From Corylus avellana (lineage: Eukaryota; Streptophyta; Magnoliopsida; Fagales; Betulaceae), in the NCBI RefSeq assembly GCF_901000735.1, contig NC_081547.1:12197156-12261155 (forward strand): a stretch of DNA of 64,000 nucleotides. Direction: 5' to 3'. Below are positions 34,816 through 46,499 of this stretch, one piece after another (within the stretch, counting starts at the first letter, position 1; each line of letters starts with the position of its first letter). Both the position numbers and the translations under genes were made by a program. The notes under the pieces were generated by a model. That model did not search any database. It was not told the DNA's origin and worked only from the letters and a program-made list of their open reading frames with translations.

Positions 34816-36108
34816 AATATTGTAGAATAATTGTAAGATAAAAATTAGTGTATAGCATTACTTATTTAAATTATCTAAATAAAGTATATAAATCCGATTT
34901 GCAAATCTAATGGTTAGTAATGATAGTACGTGGATTATATTTCAACCTATCTAGCTCCAAAGAAAAAGATAAAACTAAACAAAACGAAAGCCTTGCTTTC
35001 AATGTAGTTGTCAAATGAATTAAGGTCCGTTTGTCTGTGACATAAGAATTAAAATAATTTTAAATATATTATGTTTTGAATTTCTTATTTATTTTTTTAT
35101 TTTAAAAAAAAAAATTATCCTGAAAATTTGCAAATAGAGACTTAATCCATTTAATGTATAAGTCCAATAATCTTCGTGAAAAAAATGTTAGGCTTACAAA
35201 CAAATTTTACAAAAAAAGGCTTTTACAACATGATGTGGCACAATATGATTAAGTTTTTCAAAAGTTGAATTTATCTTATTTTCAATTATGTTGTGTCACA
35301 TCATGTTGTAAATTGTTTTTAGTAAAATTAATTTGTTTGTAAGCCTAGCATTCCTCTTTTCATAAAGCTGATAGGGTTGAGATTAAAAGAGCAGTTTGAG
35401 TCACACATGAACCACATGTGCTTTTATGACTATTCCTGAATTCATTTTTGTACGCAATTGTAAAATAATTGTGAGATAAAAATGTTGTATATAGCATTAT
35501 TTATTTAAATTATCTAAATAAAACATATTAGCCTGATTTGCAAATCGAATGGTTAAGTTGCTATAAGAAAAATAGAAAAAAAATAAAAATAAAAATAAAA
35601 ACAAAAACTTTGCTTTCAATGTAGGTGTAGAGGAATTAAGGTTCCATTGTGAAAAAAAAAATTGACAGATAGGATTTTGGGATTCTGAAAATTTGGAAAA
35701 AAAAAAAAAAATTAATTTGATTTAAAATTCAAATTTTTTTTACACGTAGGAGAAAAGTTGATCATGAGTTGGGTTTGTGTTATGTCCGTATCAAACCTCT
35801 TTTGTTTTTTGTTTTTTGTTTTGTTTTGTTTTGTTTTATTTTGTTTGTGATGTGACATAAGAATAATTTTTTTAAAATAATATATTGTGTTTTGAATTGC
35901 TTATTTTATTTTATTTTTTTTAAAAAAAATTATCCTAAAAAGGTTGCAAATAAAGACTTAATCCATTATGGATAAGTCCACTAATTTTCATAAGGGTGAT
36001 GGGGTACGTTGAGATTAAAAGAGCAGTATGAGTCACACATCAATTTATCTCCAAGAAAAGGAGGAGCCACGTGTGCCTCTGTGAGTATTCCTGATTCATT
36101 TTCCGACA
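34816..36108. repeat. Direct duplication of a roughly 0.65-kb unit
   Basis: Unit A (34816-35452) and unit B (35453-36108) share in order: ATTATCTAAATAAA, GATTTGCAAATC, TTGCTTTCAATGTAG, TGTGACATAAGAAT, GCAAATA-AGACTTAATCCATT (split by one mismatch) and GAGATTAAAAGAGCAGT. Divergence is considerable, so the duplication is not recent. Unit A contains a MITE (35183-35353) absent from unit B. Confidence 0.8.
35183..35353. mobile_element. MITE present in one of two duplicated units
   Basis: Tips AATGTTAGGCTTACAAACAA and, reversed from the right, AATGCTAGGCTTACAAACAA. Inner ACAACATGATGTGGCACAA is repeated inverted. The corresponding place in unit B (about 35985) reads straight across. Confidence 0.82.
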
Positions 36109-36214
36109 ACCACGAACATAATTAGCCTCATCATACGAAAATGGAAACGATATAGGCCATCACGAGCTCACTAATACGGTTAATATTGTTACAGCAAAGT
36201 AATAATTTTTAAAA

Positions 36215-37482
36215 GGGATAAATGCAAAATTGATTCATGTGGTTGGTCTAATTTATAAATCATTGTCTATGGTTTAAAAATAATTTATAGGTCCTTAGGA
36301 TAGGCAAAAATAAAATTTTACTCCCTAAACTCATTTTCCTTTAAATGACTTAAAAGAAATTGTTTCATTGTCACCTCATACCCAATAAAAATAAGACACG
36401 TATTCTTTTTTATTTATGCTTTAAAAAATGATAAATAAGTCATTTCACGTCATTTTGAGGCTCCAACACACACTTCACGTTAAATTAAATAAACATAATC
36501 CCTCTATATCCCCTATGCTGCCATCATCTTCATCTTCCCCACCGATTCATTGTCCATGCCGTCATCTTCATCTCTGATTTTGAGAGTTGAAAATCCACAA
36601 AAAACAAAAACAAAAAATTGACTGCTAGTCATCACCCAATTTTTTCCTCCTTTATTTTTTATTTTTTTTATTTTTTCCTTTCCTAAGACACACTTTTGTG
36701 GTATCCACCATTTGTACTTTGTGCCTGATGTTACTCCAAAATGATATCTGATGTTCATCATTGTGCCTACTAGTAAAGTGCTTGCCAAAGAACAAAGAAC
36801 AAAAAAAAAAAAAAAAAACACACACACACAGGGATAGATTGTTTTCGATGCCCAAAAACAATTTTTGAAGATGCTTCAATGCCCAAAAACAAACCAAATT
36901 TTCATAGAAAGATTGTCTAAAAACGCACTACTCCAAAAATGTAGATGTCCAAAAATCTCTGAGTAACTCACATATCGAAGATGCTCAAAATCTTAAAAGC
37001 AAAAGTAAAAAAGTTACAAAGTAAGGTGGCTTAATTATCGTCGTGACGTTTTCGGCGATTTTAGTCGTGTTACGAAACTCAACAGCTCACCTGGAGATGG
37101 ACGCAAGAATCAGTGGGGAAGATGAAGACAACGGCATGCACAATGAATCGATGGGAAGATGAAGACGACGGTGGCACAAGGAGGATATAAAGGGATTAGA
37201 TTTATTTAATTTGATGTGGAATGTGTGCTGGAGCCTCAAAATGACGTGAAAAATCTTATTTGTCATTTTTTAAAAGCATAAATAAAAAAAAAATACGTGT
37301 CTTATTTTTATTGGGTGCGAGGTGGCAATGAAACAATTTCTATTAAGTAATTTAACGGAAAATGAGTTTAGGGAGTAAAATGTTATTTTGGCCTACCCTA
37401 GGGACCTATAAATTATTTTTTAAACCACAAGGAGTAATTTGTAAATTAAGCCAACCACATGGACCAATTTTGCAGTTATCCC
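36215..37482. mobile_element. Mutator-like long-TIR element, copy B (complete, with TSD)
   Basis: Starts GGGATAAATGCAAAATTG and ends CAATTTTGCAGTTATCCC. Flanked by the 9-bp TSD TTTTTAAAA (36206-36214 and 37483-37491), diagnostic of Mutator-like elements. The inverted arms extend about 370 bp on each side, including the ATCTTCATCTTCCC region. The 500-bp middle (36590-37090) has a different, unidentified sequence that might be captured DNA. No transposase. Confidence 0.92.
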
Positions 37483-37499
37483 TTTTTAAAAAATATTCT

Positions 37500-37960
37500 T
37501 GGTATTTTTCAATATTTTGGTGCAATGGAAAGTTATAATCAAACATAAAACATTTTCGGTTTGGTAAGAAAATTTGTTTTAGTTTTTATTAAATTATTAT
37601 TATTATTATTATTTTAAAATTGTAAACTATTTTTTGAGTTTGAGTTTCTCCTTCTAAAATCGCCGTCATTAGACTACTATCGGAGGTTGTTAGAAGCCGC
37701 TTGCTGTTTTTCGCCATTGCTCATTTTTTATACTAACCAAATGCAGAAAAATATTTTCAAATTTTCTTTTTTTAAAAAAATGAATTTGTTAGAAAATATT
37801 TATCAGAAGGAAAGTTTTGGCCGAATTAAATGTAGCCTAAGTTGAATAGTGAAATTGCATAGAAAGAAGTTTTCAAACTAATTTGTTTTACTTATCAAAT
37901 TATTGAATACTTTTTGGTATAGCACTTGCAAGTCATGGATTCATTAGCTATCAGGTGAGA
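37500..37960. other. Intergenic, no feature seen
   Basis: AT-rich sequence, no gene. Confidence 0.5.
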
Positions 37961-37964
37961 ATAA

Positions 37965-38221
37965 TGTTAAATATATTGGAGAAATATATTAAAGAAGAGA
38001 GAGAAAGAGGGAGAGAAGAGAGCGGAAGCATATAATATACTATATTGTAGTAAGATTGATTATTATGAAGTATTAGAGAGACCTTTATTTATAAAAAATC
38101 TATGAGTGATAGACAAGCAAACCTAGTAAACTAAGGAACGATAAACCTAGTAGATTAAAGAAACCCTAAAAAACATAAGGAAAGAAATAACCCTAAAATA
38201 ATATCAAATATATTCTTAACA
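37965..38221 (-). mobile_element. Copia-type LTR (minus strand) with adjoining polypurine tract
   Basis: 257 bp bounded by TGTTAAATATATTGG and ATATTCTTAACA, an inverted TGTTAA/TTAACA pair. Immediately right of it, the minus strand gives the purine-rich GAGTTTGAGGAGGGA, the expected polypurine tract 5' of a 3' LTR. The neighbouring internal sequence (38240-38688) shows no readable pol. Confidence 0.7.
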
Positions 38222-38688
38222 TCCCTCCTCAAACTCGGGAAAAAGAAAGGGAAAGAAAGAGTTAAAGCGCTAGAAAAGCTACTAGTGCTGAAAAAGTTGC
38301 CGTAGTGACGCCATAAAAGTTGTCAGAGACCAATGGCCTACTGATGTAATAGTGGATTGGGTCGTTGTGATTGGCCTTGATTGAATTAAGTCATGCATTT
38401 GGATCTGAGCCTAAGTCACATGGTGGTAGTTTGACTCGAAAACCATATACTAGTAATGGACTAGCTCGCTTGGTGGGTTGAGCGAAGAGAAAATGGCTGG
38501 TTAAACAAGCTAATTTGGCTCGAAACCCTTGGACCGTCTCGCCTCTTCAGCTGAGCTGAGTTAAGAGAAAGGGCTGATTGAAGAGGTTAATCATGCCCGA
38601 AAACTCGCGGACCGTTGAAAGGTCTGACCCAAAAATTCGGAGCTAGTAAGGATCGATGGCCTGGAGAGAGGTTGAAGTGACCGGTGAT

Positions 38689-39233
38689 TAGGGGTGTCAA
38701 CCCGGTTCCCGGTTATTGGGCAAAACTGGAAACCGGAACCGGAGTACCCGCTTTTTTTATTTTGGAAAACTGGAACTGGTTATCCGGTTATACGAAAACC
38801 GGCCGGTTCCAGTTGTCCGGACTGGGTAACCCGTTTTTTTTTTAAAAAAAAAAAAAATCATTTTGAGCTTATTTTAGGTATTGAGCCTAATTTTTGAACT
38901 TATTTGAGGTATTGGGTCTATTTTTGTGCTTAATTTTGCCCTTTTTTAAAAAAAGATAATTAGAATATTTGTCCCAATAAGTTGGGCTCTATTGTGATTG
39001 TTCAAAAAAAAAAACAATCCCAAAATAATCCAGGCCTAAAAAAATAAAAATCCAATGTTTAAAAATGCCCTTAAAATCAAATGTTTACAAATGCCATAAA
39101 AATTCAATGTTTAAAAATGCCCTAAAAAAATTAAAAATTAAAATTTTTTTTAAAAAAATATTATTTTATATATATGCCCGGTTACTCGGTTATAACCGGG
39201 TGCCAAAAACTTGAACCGGAACCGGGTACCGAG
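38689..39233. mobile_element. hAT-type TAGGGGTGTCAA element, left part
   Basis: Starts TAGGGGTGTCAACCCGGTTC and is rich in ACCGGAACCGG and GGTTATCCGGTT words, like the complete element at 43691-44377. It is broken at 39233 by the LTR-like block; a CCGG-rich remnant continues at 41324-41420. No matching right tip, so no TSD. Confidence 0.65.
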
Positions 39234-41323
39234 TGTAGTGACCTAAATAATCAATTAGGCTTAAGACAGCTTAATTAGAAGGTTAATTGGGCTTTGGGTC
39301 ACTAGGGACACCTGGAGGGGCATTTTTGAAATTTTTGGGTCTCGAAGCTACAATAGACGAATGCTCGTGTGGGGGACCACACATGAGCGCTCGCTTGGCA
39401 ACCGTACATGAACACTCGTGTGGAGACCAGGTCGAGCATTCGTTGACCTTTTGTTGACAGCTGGTTTTTATCTACACGTGTCACCTGCCACCTGACCCTT
39501 CTAAGCAACAGTACACAAGCGCTCGCTTCTTGTAGTACCACAAGCACTCGCCCCTTTCCTGTTATTCACCATTTTGCCCTTAGATTCACCCTCTATAAAT
39601 ACCATTCCACCCCATTTGATTTTCTCCACCCAGAAGCTTAGGGAAACTCTGTCATTTTGGTTTTATGAGAGTAATGAGATTTTGTGAGTGTTGGTGGAGT
39701 TTACTTGGAGGACTTGCTCGATTGAGGTAATTTATACCATTTTCTTTGAGTTTCGTTCTAATAGCTTAGTTGTTGTAAGCCTTATTGTTGGTTAGCATTT
39801 CCTCTTGCTTAGATTTAATCTTACTGTTAGAAACATTGCTAGGCTTAGAATAGTGTTAGAAAGCCTTTTGATAGCATAAGAGACAGTTAGAAAGCTCGGG
39901 AATTAAGTGTCAAATGAGGTTTCCACCTAAACTTCACTGGAAGAACGTTCGTCCCTAGGTCGAGCACTCGCCTAGGACGTTCAGGAGATGTCATTTTTGG
40001 CCAAGCACCCAACGACCCTTGTTTTTGAGTCTAAGGTTTGTTTTAGTGAACTTAGGACTAATGGGAGGATTTTCTACATATTTGGTGAACCCGAACTTGT
40101 TGGAGGATTACTTAGAGACTTTAATCTACGCAGGTGAGTTGTAACTCACATAATGCTTATAATTTATTTTCCCATATTTGCACGTTTATTTTGTGTACAA
40201 AAACATGCATATTTGCAACTCTCACGAAAACATATTTTCTGCTGCACATGAACTCTAACATTTGTGAAAAATGTTGTACTTAACATGTTAACGAAAGTGA
40301 GACTTGTAAAAGCATGTATATAAAATACGGATAAGATAAAATTGCATCTTATGACATGGTACACCGGTACGAGCGGGATAACAGCCATGGGCTTACTATA
40401 CTTGTTAACTTTATGGTCAAATGTGTGTGTTGATATATGAGCATTGGATCCAATGGTTGTTTCGTGACTGACGCAACCTTAATATGCGGTCACTACAGGA
40501 CGTACATCATTAGTGGTGTGGGCCATCCGAGGTCGGACTCGGTCATGCCACTAGTGTTATGGACGGTAGCATACAATATTCGAGGTATCGGTGTTGTATT
40601 ACAGGTCCCTCGGGACAGTGCTAACTCAGCTGAGAAGGGGTAATATCTCGGGTAGACCATAATGTCAAATTATCACTGTTACTCATGATCATAAACATGT
40701 ATTATATATCTATATCGCACTTATGGAAAACCGTCATGATTAAACTGTTGCATACTTTATCAAATAGAGTTCATCACTAAACTGACATGAGTATTATGTG
40801 CATTAACATTCACTAAATTTTTAGACTTACCCCCTGTTTTTATGTTTTTCCCCCTCCACTATGAATAATTGTGCGGCTTAGCTAGCATAGACGAAGATGC
40901 CTTCGGATCAGACATACGTGATTGCACATGACTTAATCCGAGTCATTTTTTAGGATATAGACTTTGAGTGGTTGAAGTCCATGTAGAATGATGGAGGAAC
41001 CACCCAAGCTTATTATCTCTTTAACCCTACTTAAGCTTAAGATTTGATCTGTAGATTTTTTGTAAGACAATTATGATTTGGGAATGTAATATCATTTGGT
41101 GACTTATTTATTATATTATGAGGTATTATGTTTACTCTGGTGTATGAATGTATGGTTGGTTTAGTTGCTGCTCTCTATTCCAATAGTTTAAAAGTCTTTC
41201 GCTGAGGTCTCTTGTATAGGAGAGGTTATGATCCCTGAGTCTTTGTTTCGTGTGGGATAAGGCTGGGAGATGGGCTATGGGTTCAATTACAAGTTAATTG
41301 ATTTTCCCATTGGGGACGTTACA
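39234..41323 (+). mobile_element. Solo LTR-like block of a gypsy-type element (2.09 kb)
   Basis: Begins TGTAGTGACCTAAATAATC and ends GGGGACGTTACA (TG...CA). It has a promoter-like CTCTATAAATACC at about 39590 and is flanked on both sides by the CCGG-rich hAT-type sequence. No coding domain is present. Fragments of the same family occur at 8940-9460 and 28840-29340. The flanking 5-mers CCGAG and CCCTA do not match, so the insertion is old, rearranged or mis-bounded. Confidence 0.6.
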
Positions 41324-41420
41324 CCCTATTACAGGTTTTTTTCAACCAGTTTTCAAAACTAATTTCCTGGTTACTGGTTGGTACCCGATAACCAACCGGG
41401 TACCGAATCAATGGATCTTG
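41324..41420. mobile_element. Remnant of the CCGG-rich hAT-type element, right of the LTR block
   Basis: Contains GGTACCCGATAACC and AACCGGGTACCGA, the same word set as 38689-39233. Confidence 0.5.
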
Positions 41421-41892
41421 ATCCGATGAATTGTGAGTGTTGAAATATGCTGGCTCTATCTGCTAAATGAACCTATAATGATTTAAATAATTAAATTTTT
41501 TTGCAAATATTAGGTAAAAAGTCATTGATTATTATGGGTCTAGTATATTCCTATATTCCTTTTGAATAATCTTAGTCTTCACATGGTCACACTAACGTGG
41601 ATTGATATGTCTTGTTTTACACAATCACTTTTCTAAGTTGTTGACAATAGCATTTAGAACACGTCATGTGAATTTATAGAATAAATATAAAATTCAATTT
41701 TTATATAATTTCTGTACAATTAAGCTAATGTAAAGTGCTCATAAATTATTAGATTTATACGTCTTTTCTTAATAAAGATTGATATAATAATTTAAATTAA
41801 ACATAAAATTGTATAAAAATTGAGTTTATAGAACATGTAATATCGAACACAATTATGACTATATATATATATATATATAGCATAAGTTTCTG

Positions 41893-42564
41893 CCTTATTA
41901 TAATTTGGCCCATGTGGTTGGACTAAATTATAAATCACTTATGGTATAAAAAAATAATTTATAGGTCCATGTAGTTGGTCTAAATTATAAATTACTCCAT
42001 GTGGTATAAAAAATAATTTATAGGTCCTCAGGGTGAGCCAAAAAAATTACTGTCACATCATACCCAATAAAAATATAACACATGTTATTATTAATTTTTT
42101 ACTTTAAAATATGACAACTAGGATTTTTCACATCATTTTAGGATGCTAGCTAAGATTACATATTAGATATCACTCCATGTCATACTGCTACAGTAAATTA
42201 AACTAATATATTATATCCACAAAATTTTACTCATGCTCTATAAAACAAACCTCCTGGAACACGATCTGGCATGAAATGAGTCCGTTGCAGCGTTGTGGTG
42301 GTGGATTGTGAGGGTTGATGTGTAATTTTAGCTAGCGTCTTAAAATGATGTAGAAAATCCTAGTTGTCATTTTTAAATGTCAAAAATTAATAACACATGT
42401 CGCGTTTTTTTTGGGTATGACGTGACAAAGTTTCTTAACGGAAATTGATTTTAAGGAGTAAAAGGTTATTTTAGCCTACCATAAGGACCTATAAATTATT
42501 TTTATACCACATGGAGTGATTTGTAATTTAAGCCAATTACAAGGACCAATTTTACATTTATCCC
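41893..42564. mobile_element. Mutator-like long-TIR element, copy C
   Basis: Right tip ACAAGGACCAATTTTACATTTATCCC-type end at 42564 and inverted arms of about 300 bp that include GATGCTAGCTAAGATTACA and, reversed, GTGTAATTTTAGCTAGCGTC. The left tip is degraded, so no TSD. Closest to copy A: both have the doubled subterminal unit on the left arm. Confidence 0.78.
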
Positions 42565-42569
42565 TAAAG

Positions 42570-43170
42570 AATATGAACTGTTGTATGTGATGCTGTTTGG
42601 TTATGAATTTTTCTTTACCCTTATTTGAGTGTGCAGTTATTTCTATTATAGTTTCGGAATATATATGATATTTTGATTTAGTTGCTATACATTGAGTTTT
42701 ATTTGGTTACGGGATTAAGGTAATCCTTATCCTAGTTTATGTAATCTGCTTACAGGATATTCTTAAAAAAAAATGAAACCGAGAAAAAAAAAGGGGGGGG
42801 GGAAGAATCACGGTTCACAAAAAAAAAAAAAAAACCTAAAAAGAGCCAAGTTGCCCATCCTTTTGGCCCTTGGTTGGCCTAATCACACTTGTCTATTATT
42901 GTTTTCTACATAGACCCATATTTTGCCATTTATGGTATTGCTTAAAACTCAAAATCTCAATTCCTTTGCTGCATTGTTTAAACCCATGATCACTTCAAAT
43001 TTCCACGGTTGGTCCGTCACCAAGTTGGCTCTTATTAGCCCAAAGTTATTCATTTTTGGCCCATAGATGACCATCTTTGTATTATTATTTAAAGGGCATC
43101 TCATCACCACGACCGTGTGTAGTAAAAAAAAAGAAAAAAAAAAAAAAAAAGAATCAAACTCAAGGTTTCA
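42570..43170. other. Intergenic, no gene supported
   Basis: Mixed sequence with poly(A) and G runs near 42785-42835 and 43125-43150. Confidence 0.5.
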
Positions 43171-43179
43171 AGATCTTTG

Positions 43180-43450
43180 AGGGGAGATTTTAGAAAATAT
43201 TAAGGGATTTGATTTCATTGTAATTGATTGTAATCTCCTATTCTCATATTTGATGATAATTGTAATTATATTTGATGGTTTTGATTTGATTACCAAACTT
43301 ATCTACCACAATTCTCCTATAAATAGGAGTATCATGTATTGTAAAATATATCAAGGAATAAGAGTATAATATAACCCTTTGGGCTTTATCTTGTGGACAT
43401 AGGTCGTTAATCAAACCACATAAAGTATGGAGAGATATCGAGATGCAGAG
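43180..43450 (+). mobile_element. Copia-type LTR remnant
   Basis: A TATA-like TCCTATAAATAGGAG at 43316-43330 is followed about 60 bp on by CTTGTGGACATAGG and AATCAAACCACATAAA, the R-U5 wording seen in many plant copia/TRIM LTRs. Ends unclear. Confidence 0.45.
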
Positions 43451-43690
43451 GAAAGCGAACTACCAAGAAAGAATCAAACCCAATGAGTGACTCACGGCTT
43501 AGAGGATGGAGAAGTTCCGGCCATTGGGAACAAAAGAGCTAATAATCCAAGCCTCTCCATACAATTTTGTCTTAACCATTAATGTTTGATTCAGTGGCGG
43601 AGCCACATTAACCTTTGGGGGTGCCAAAAAATTTCCCCTACACACGGCACCAAAAAAAAATTCTTTTTACCTACTCAGCACCCCCAAAGT

Positions 43691-44377
43691 TAGGGGTGTC
43701 AAAAATTACCGGGAAACCGGCACCGGAACCGGAACTGGAAAACCCGGAAACCGGAAAACCGGGGTCCCGGTCCCGGTTCCAGTTTCGGTTTGAAAAATCC
43801 AAAAACCGGGTACCCCGGTTCCGGTACCGGTTTTTGGTACCCGGTTTTTACCGGGAATACCGGAACCGGGTTTCCATTTTATTTAATAATATTTATATAT
43901 TATTATATTTATATATTAATATATAGATTATATATATTAATATTTTTTACACTTAGGTTTAGGTTTAGGGTATTTTAAAAAATTAAATTTTCATTTCTAA
44001 GGCCCAAATAGGCAAAAACATTGATTTTTTTTAGGATTTTTGAACTTTTTTAGGTTTATTTTTTAATTATTTGGAACAATCACAACAATGCCCCTTTAAT
44101 TGAGACAAAGAGACTAATAATTTTTTAAAAAAATGGGCCAACTTATGAAAAAAAAGGGCTTATTTTAAGCCTAATACCTAAAATAAGCCCATAAACCAAT
44201 TTTTTAAAAAAACCGGTTACCGGACCGGGTAAAACCAGAATCGGCCGGTAATCGGGACCCCGGTTTACCGGGGTCCCTGTTCCGGTTCCAGTTTCTCAAA
44301 ACCGAGAACCGGGGTACCCCGGTTCCGGTTCCGGTTTTGGCCAAAAACCGGGAAACCGAACCGGGTTGACACCCCTA
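43691..44377. mobile_element. 687-bp TAGGGGTGTCAA hAT-type element nested in the hAT at 43592-45635
   Basis: Starts TAGGGGTGTCAAAAATTACC and ends GGGTTGACACCCCTA, with the exact 8-bp TSD CCCAAAGT (43683-43690 and 44378-44385). Subterminal regions are dense in ACCGG/CCGGT words in both orientations; the centre is AT-rich. Same family as 38689-39233. Confidence 0.92.
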
Positions 44378-44522
44378 CCCAAAGTCGGACTCTTTCTCTC
44401 TCTTTCGTTCTTTGTATCTCACTATCTCAGAGACTCAAACACAGACGCTCCATAGTCCATCCTCCAATCTCCATTATTCTATGGCCCGTCTCATAGTCCA
44501 TCCTCCAATCTCCATTACTCTA

Positions 44523-44635
44523 TGGCCTGTCTCTGGGAGCTTCTGGAGGGTAGTGGGATCGGCAAGTTCGCCATTTTGCATCGGCTTGTAAGGGGGGACA
44601 GCCTTGCTAGTCTCGCTGTCAAGTACTCTGTTCAG
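44523..44635 (+). pseudogene. Captured exon fragment of a LysM-domain (F-box/LysM-type) gene
   Basis: The frame starting near 44553 encodes GIGKFAILHRLVRGDSLASL followed by AVKYSVQ, then a GT donor (GTATGAAT) at 44636. This is the start of a LysM domain as found in plant F-box/LysM proteins of the At1g55000 type. Just upstream, VSGSFWR is readable in a different frame, which fits the same family but shows a frameshift. It is surrounded by hAT sequence, so it is a transduplicated piece and not a gene. A short tandem duplication of TCCATCCTCCAATCTCCATT lies just before it (44450-44520). Confidence 0.75.
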
Positions 44636-45241
44636 GTATGAATTTGACTACTGTTTTTTTGCCGAGAAACAACAACAAAATTAACCTTTTTCTTTTCTTT
44701 TTTTTTTTTGTTTTGTTGTCTCTCTAGTGTCCTAGTTATGGTGGTTAAATATGATTATGCTTCAAAATTGTCAGCAAGTAAATAAGAAGAAAAATAAATT
44801 TTTACACGCTTTGTTTGGTTTCTGAGAAAATTGAGGAAATACAAAGAAATTATAGAATTGTATTGTTGTCTGATTGTCTCCTTTTCATGGTCCACTCGAG
44901 AAACCTGTTTCAAGTAAGCAAAATTATCTGGTAGACAGGTAGAGTGTATTTTTGTTTTTTGTTTTTTGTTTTTTCTTTTGTAAAGCCCCAAAATGAAGAG
45001 AAATTCAAGTTCCAAAGTCGAATATTTGGTCTGAGAATTCTGGAATTTCATGCGATAGATTATTATGAGTGCAAGTTTTATCAGGATTGTGATTGTTTGG
45101 TTGGCATTTTTGGCACTAGGTGCTGTAAAGCCATGTGATCACCGAGTTCATATACAAGTTTCCCACTTTCTTTTCCTGTTGTTTAATTGCTGAAAGGGCT
45201 TGTTGTTTCTGTTTGGGTGTTGGAAAGCTTGGTATGGTTTA

Positions 45242-45331
45242 AATTAGATCTTTTGGTGTATATTGATTTATTCTTGGAGAAACTTGAATTAGATCTTTTG
45301 GTGTATATTGATTTATTCTTGCAGAAACTTG
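45242..45331. repeat. 45-bp tandem duplication
   Basis: Unit with TTAGATCTTTTGGTGTATAT present twice (45242-45286, 45287-45331) with two mismatches at the end, inside the hAT element. Confidence 0.85.
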
Positions 45332-46069
45332 TGGTGAAATTTCCTCAGAATGATGTCGATGTGAAGAGGGTGGCATCTAGTGTTTCTAATCTAAAATCTC
45401 TTGTGCAATGTACCAAATTATTATTTCATTACCCATAATTTTTTTTTTTGTATTTTATGTCTTTTTGATATAGTTCCGACATGTTACATTTCTAATATAT
45501 CAATTTGAGAACATATTTATGAACTCTTACAGATTTTTTTTGTGATGCATGTATTGTGTGAATTACCAAATTTTTTGGGTGAAAAAAATTTTAGCGGCAC
45601 CCCTAATATATATGAATTGTTTGGCTCTACCACTGGTTTGATTGTGAAAATCATATCAATTTATAGGATTTTGTTTAAGGCTGAGTTTTAGTTTGGATGT
45701 CCTTTTGTGGGTGTTCAATGGTTATCAACGGGTTTTGTTATTGAGTGCTTTAGTTTAGGCCAAAGTACTCTGCTCAAGCTCGGCACAAACTTAAACGAAA
45801 AGAGCTCAGACAAGAGAAACTCGCCTAAATGGAAGGATTGCAAACAACGAGTAGTTGTTTGAAGTGATAAAATATAATTTTTATCTAATTGGTAACATGA
45901 AAAGAGGCTTTTGTAATGATTACCATAAATGTATGAGCACAAGCATGATCTACCCGAAAGGTTTAATTCATTATGACATTATATTTTTTTGCTCATTCAA
46001 ATAATTAAATAGGCTAATTAATCAATCTTCTAATGTGTATTCATTCAAATTATAGGTTTTTTTTTTTAG

Positions 46070-46496
46070 AAGAAAACTCATTCTCACTTGCATAAATCAA
46101 CCAAATGCAATTGAGACTTTGGCAGCATGTCATGCTGTTCGTTTCAGCAAAGAAATTGGAGTTACCCATCTCATTTTGGAGGGAGATGCCATGAATGTGG
46201 TCGTAGCAGTAAATGCAAAGGAGCTTCAATGCACAAACATGGTCAGCTCATAGAAGACATGAAACAGATCTTACACTCTTTTTCCAAATGGGAATGTCGT
46301 CATGTTAGTCGAAAGCTCAACAAGGCTGCTCATGGCTTGGCCCAAGAGGCTTGTAAACAATTCATTGAGAAGACTTGGGATAATTCTATTCCGGGGGCTA
46401 TCCGTGATATTGTTTTGATGGAACAAATTGTTTCCGTCTGATTTTCTTTGATCAATGAGAATTATGATAATTATTTCAAAAAAAAAAAAAAAAATC
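46070..46496 (+). pseudogene. LINE (L1-type) 3' end with RNase H domain and poly(A) tail
   Basis: Encodes the C-terminal RNase H domain found at the end of plant L1 elements: ETLAACHAVRFSKEIG, LILEGDAMNVV, then in another frame GQLIEDMKQILHSFSKWECR, HVSRKLNKAAHGLAQEA and a stop at 46441. A single-base shift near 46235 separates the two frames. About 45 bp after the stop is a poly(A) tail (46480-46495). It is 5' truncated by a normal LINE mechanism or decay. The flanks have only an imperfect candidate TSD. Confidence 0.83.
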
Positions 46497-46499
46497 AAT

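Larger units (their letters stand above)
43592..45635. mobile_element. 2.0-kb non-autonomous hAT element carrying a gene fragment and a nested hAT
   Basis: Tips CAGTGGCGGAGCCA and TGGCTCTACCACTG are inverted repeats. An exact 8-bp TSD GTTTGATT flanks the element (43584-43591 and 45636-45643). Inside are a complete nested hAT-type element (43691-44377), a captured exon-like LysM fragment ending at a GT donor (44635), and a 45-bp tandem duplication (45242-45331). No transposase is present, so it was mobilised in trans. Confidence 0.92.

Noticed and set aside
45187..45438. 83-aa plus-strand frame with a repeated LDLLVYIDLFL motif
   Set aside because: The repeat comes from a 45-bp tandem duplication inside a hAT element; no start context, domain or promoter.
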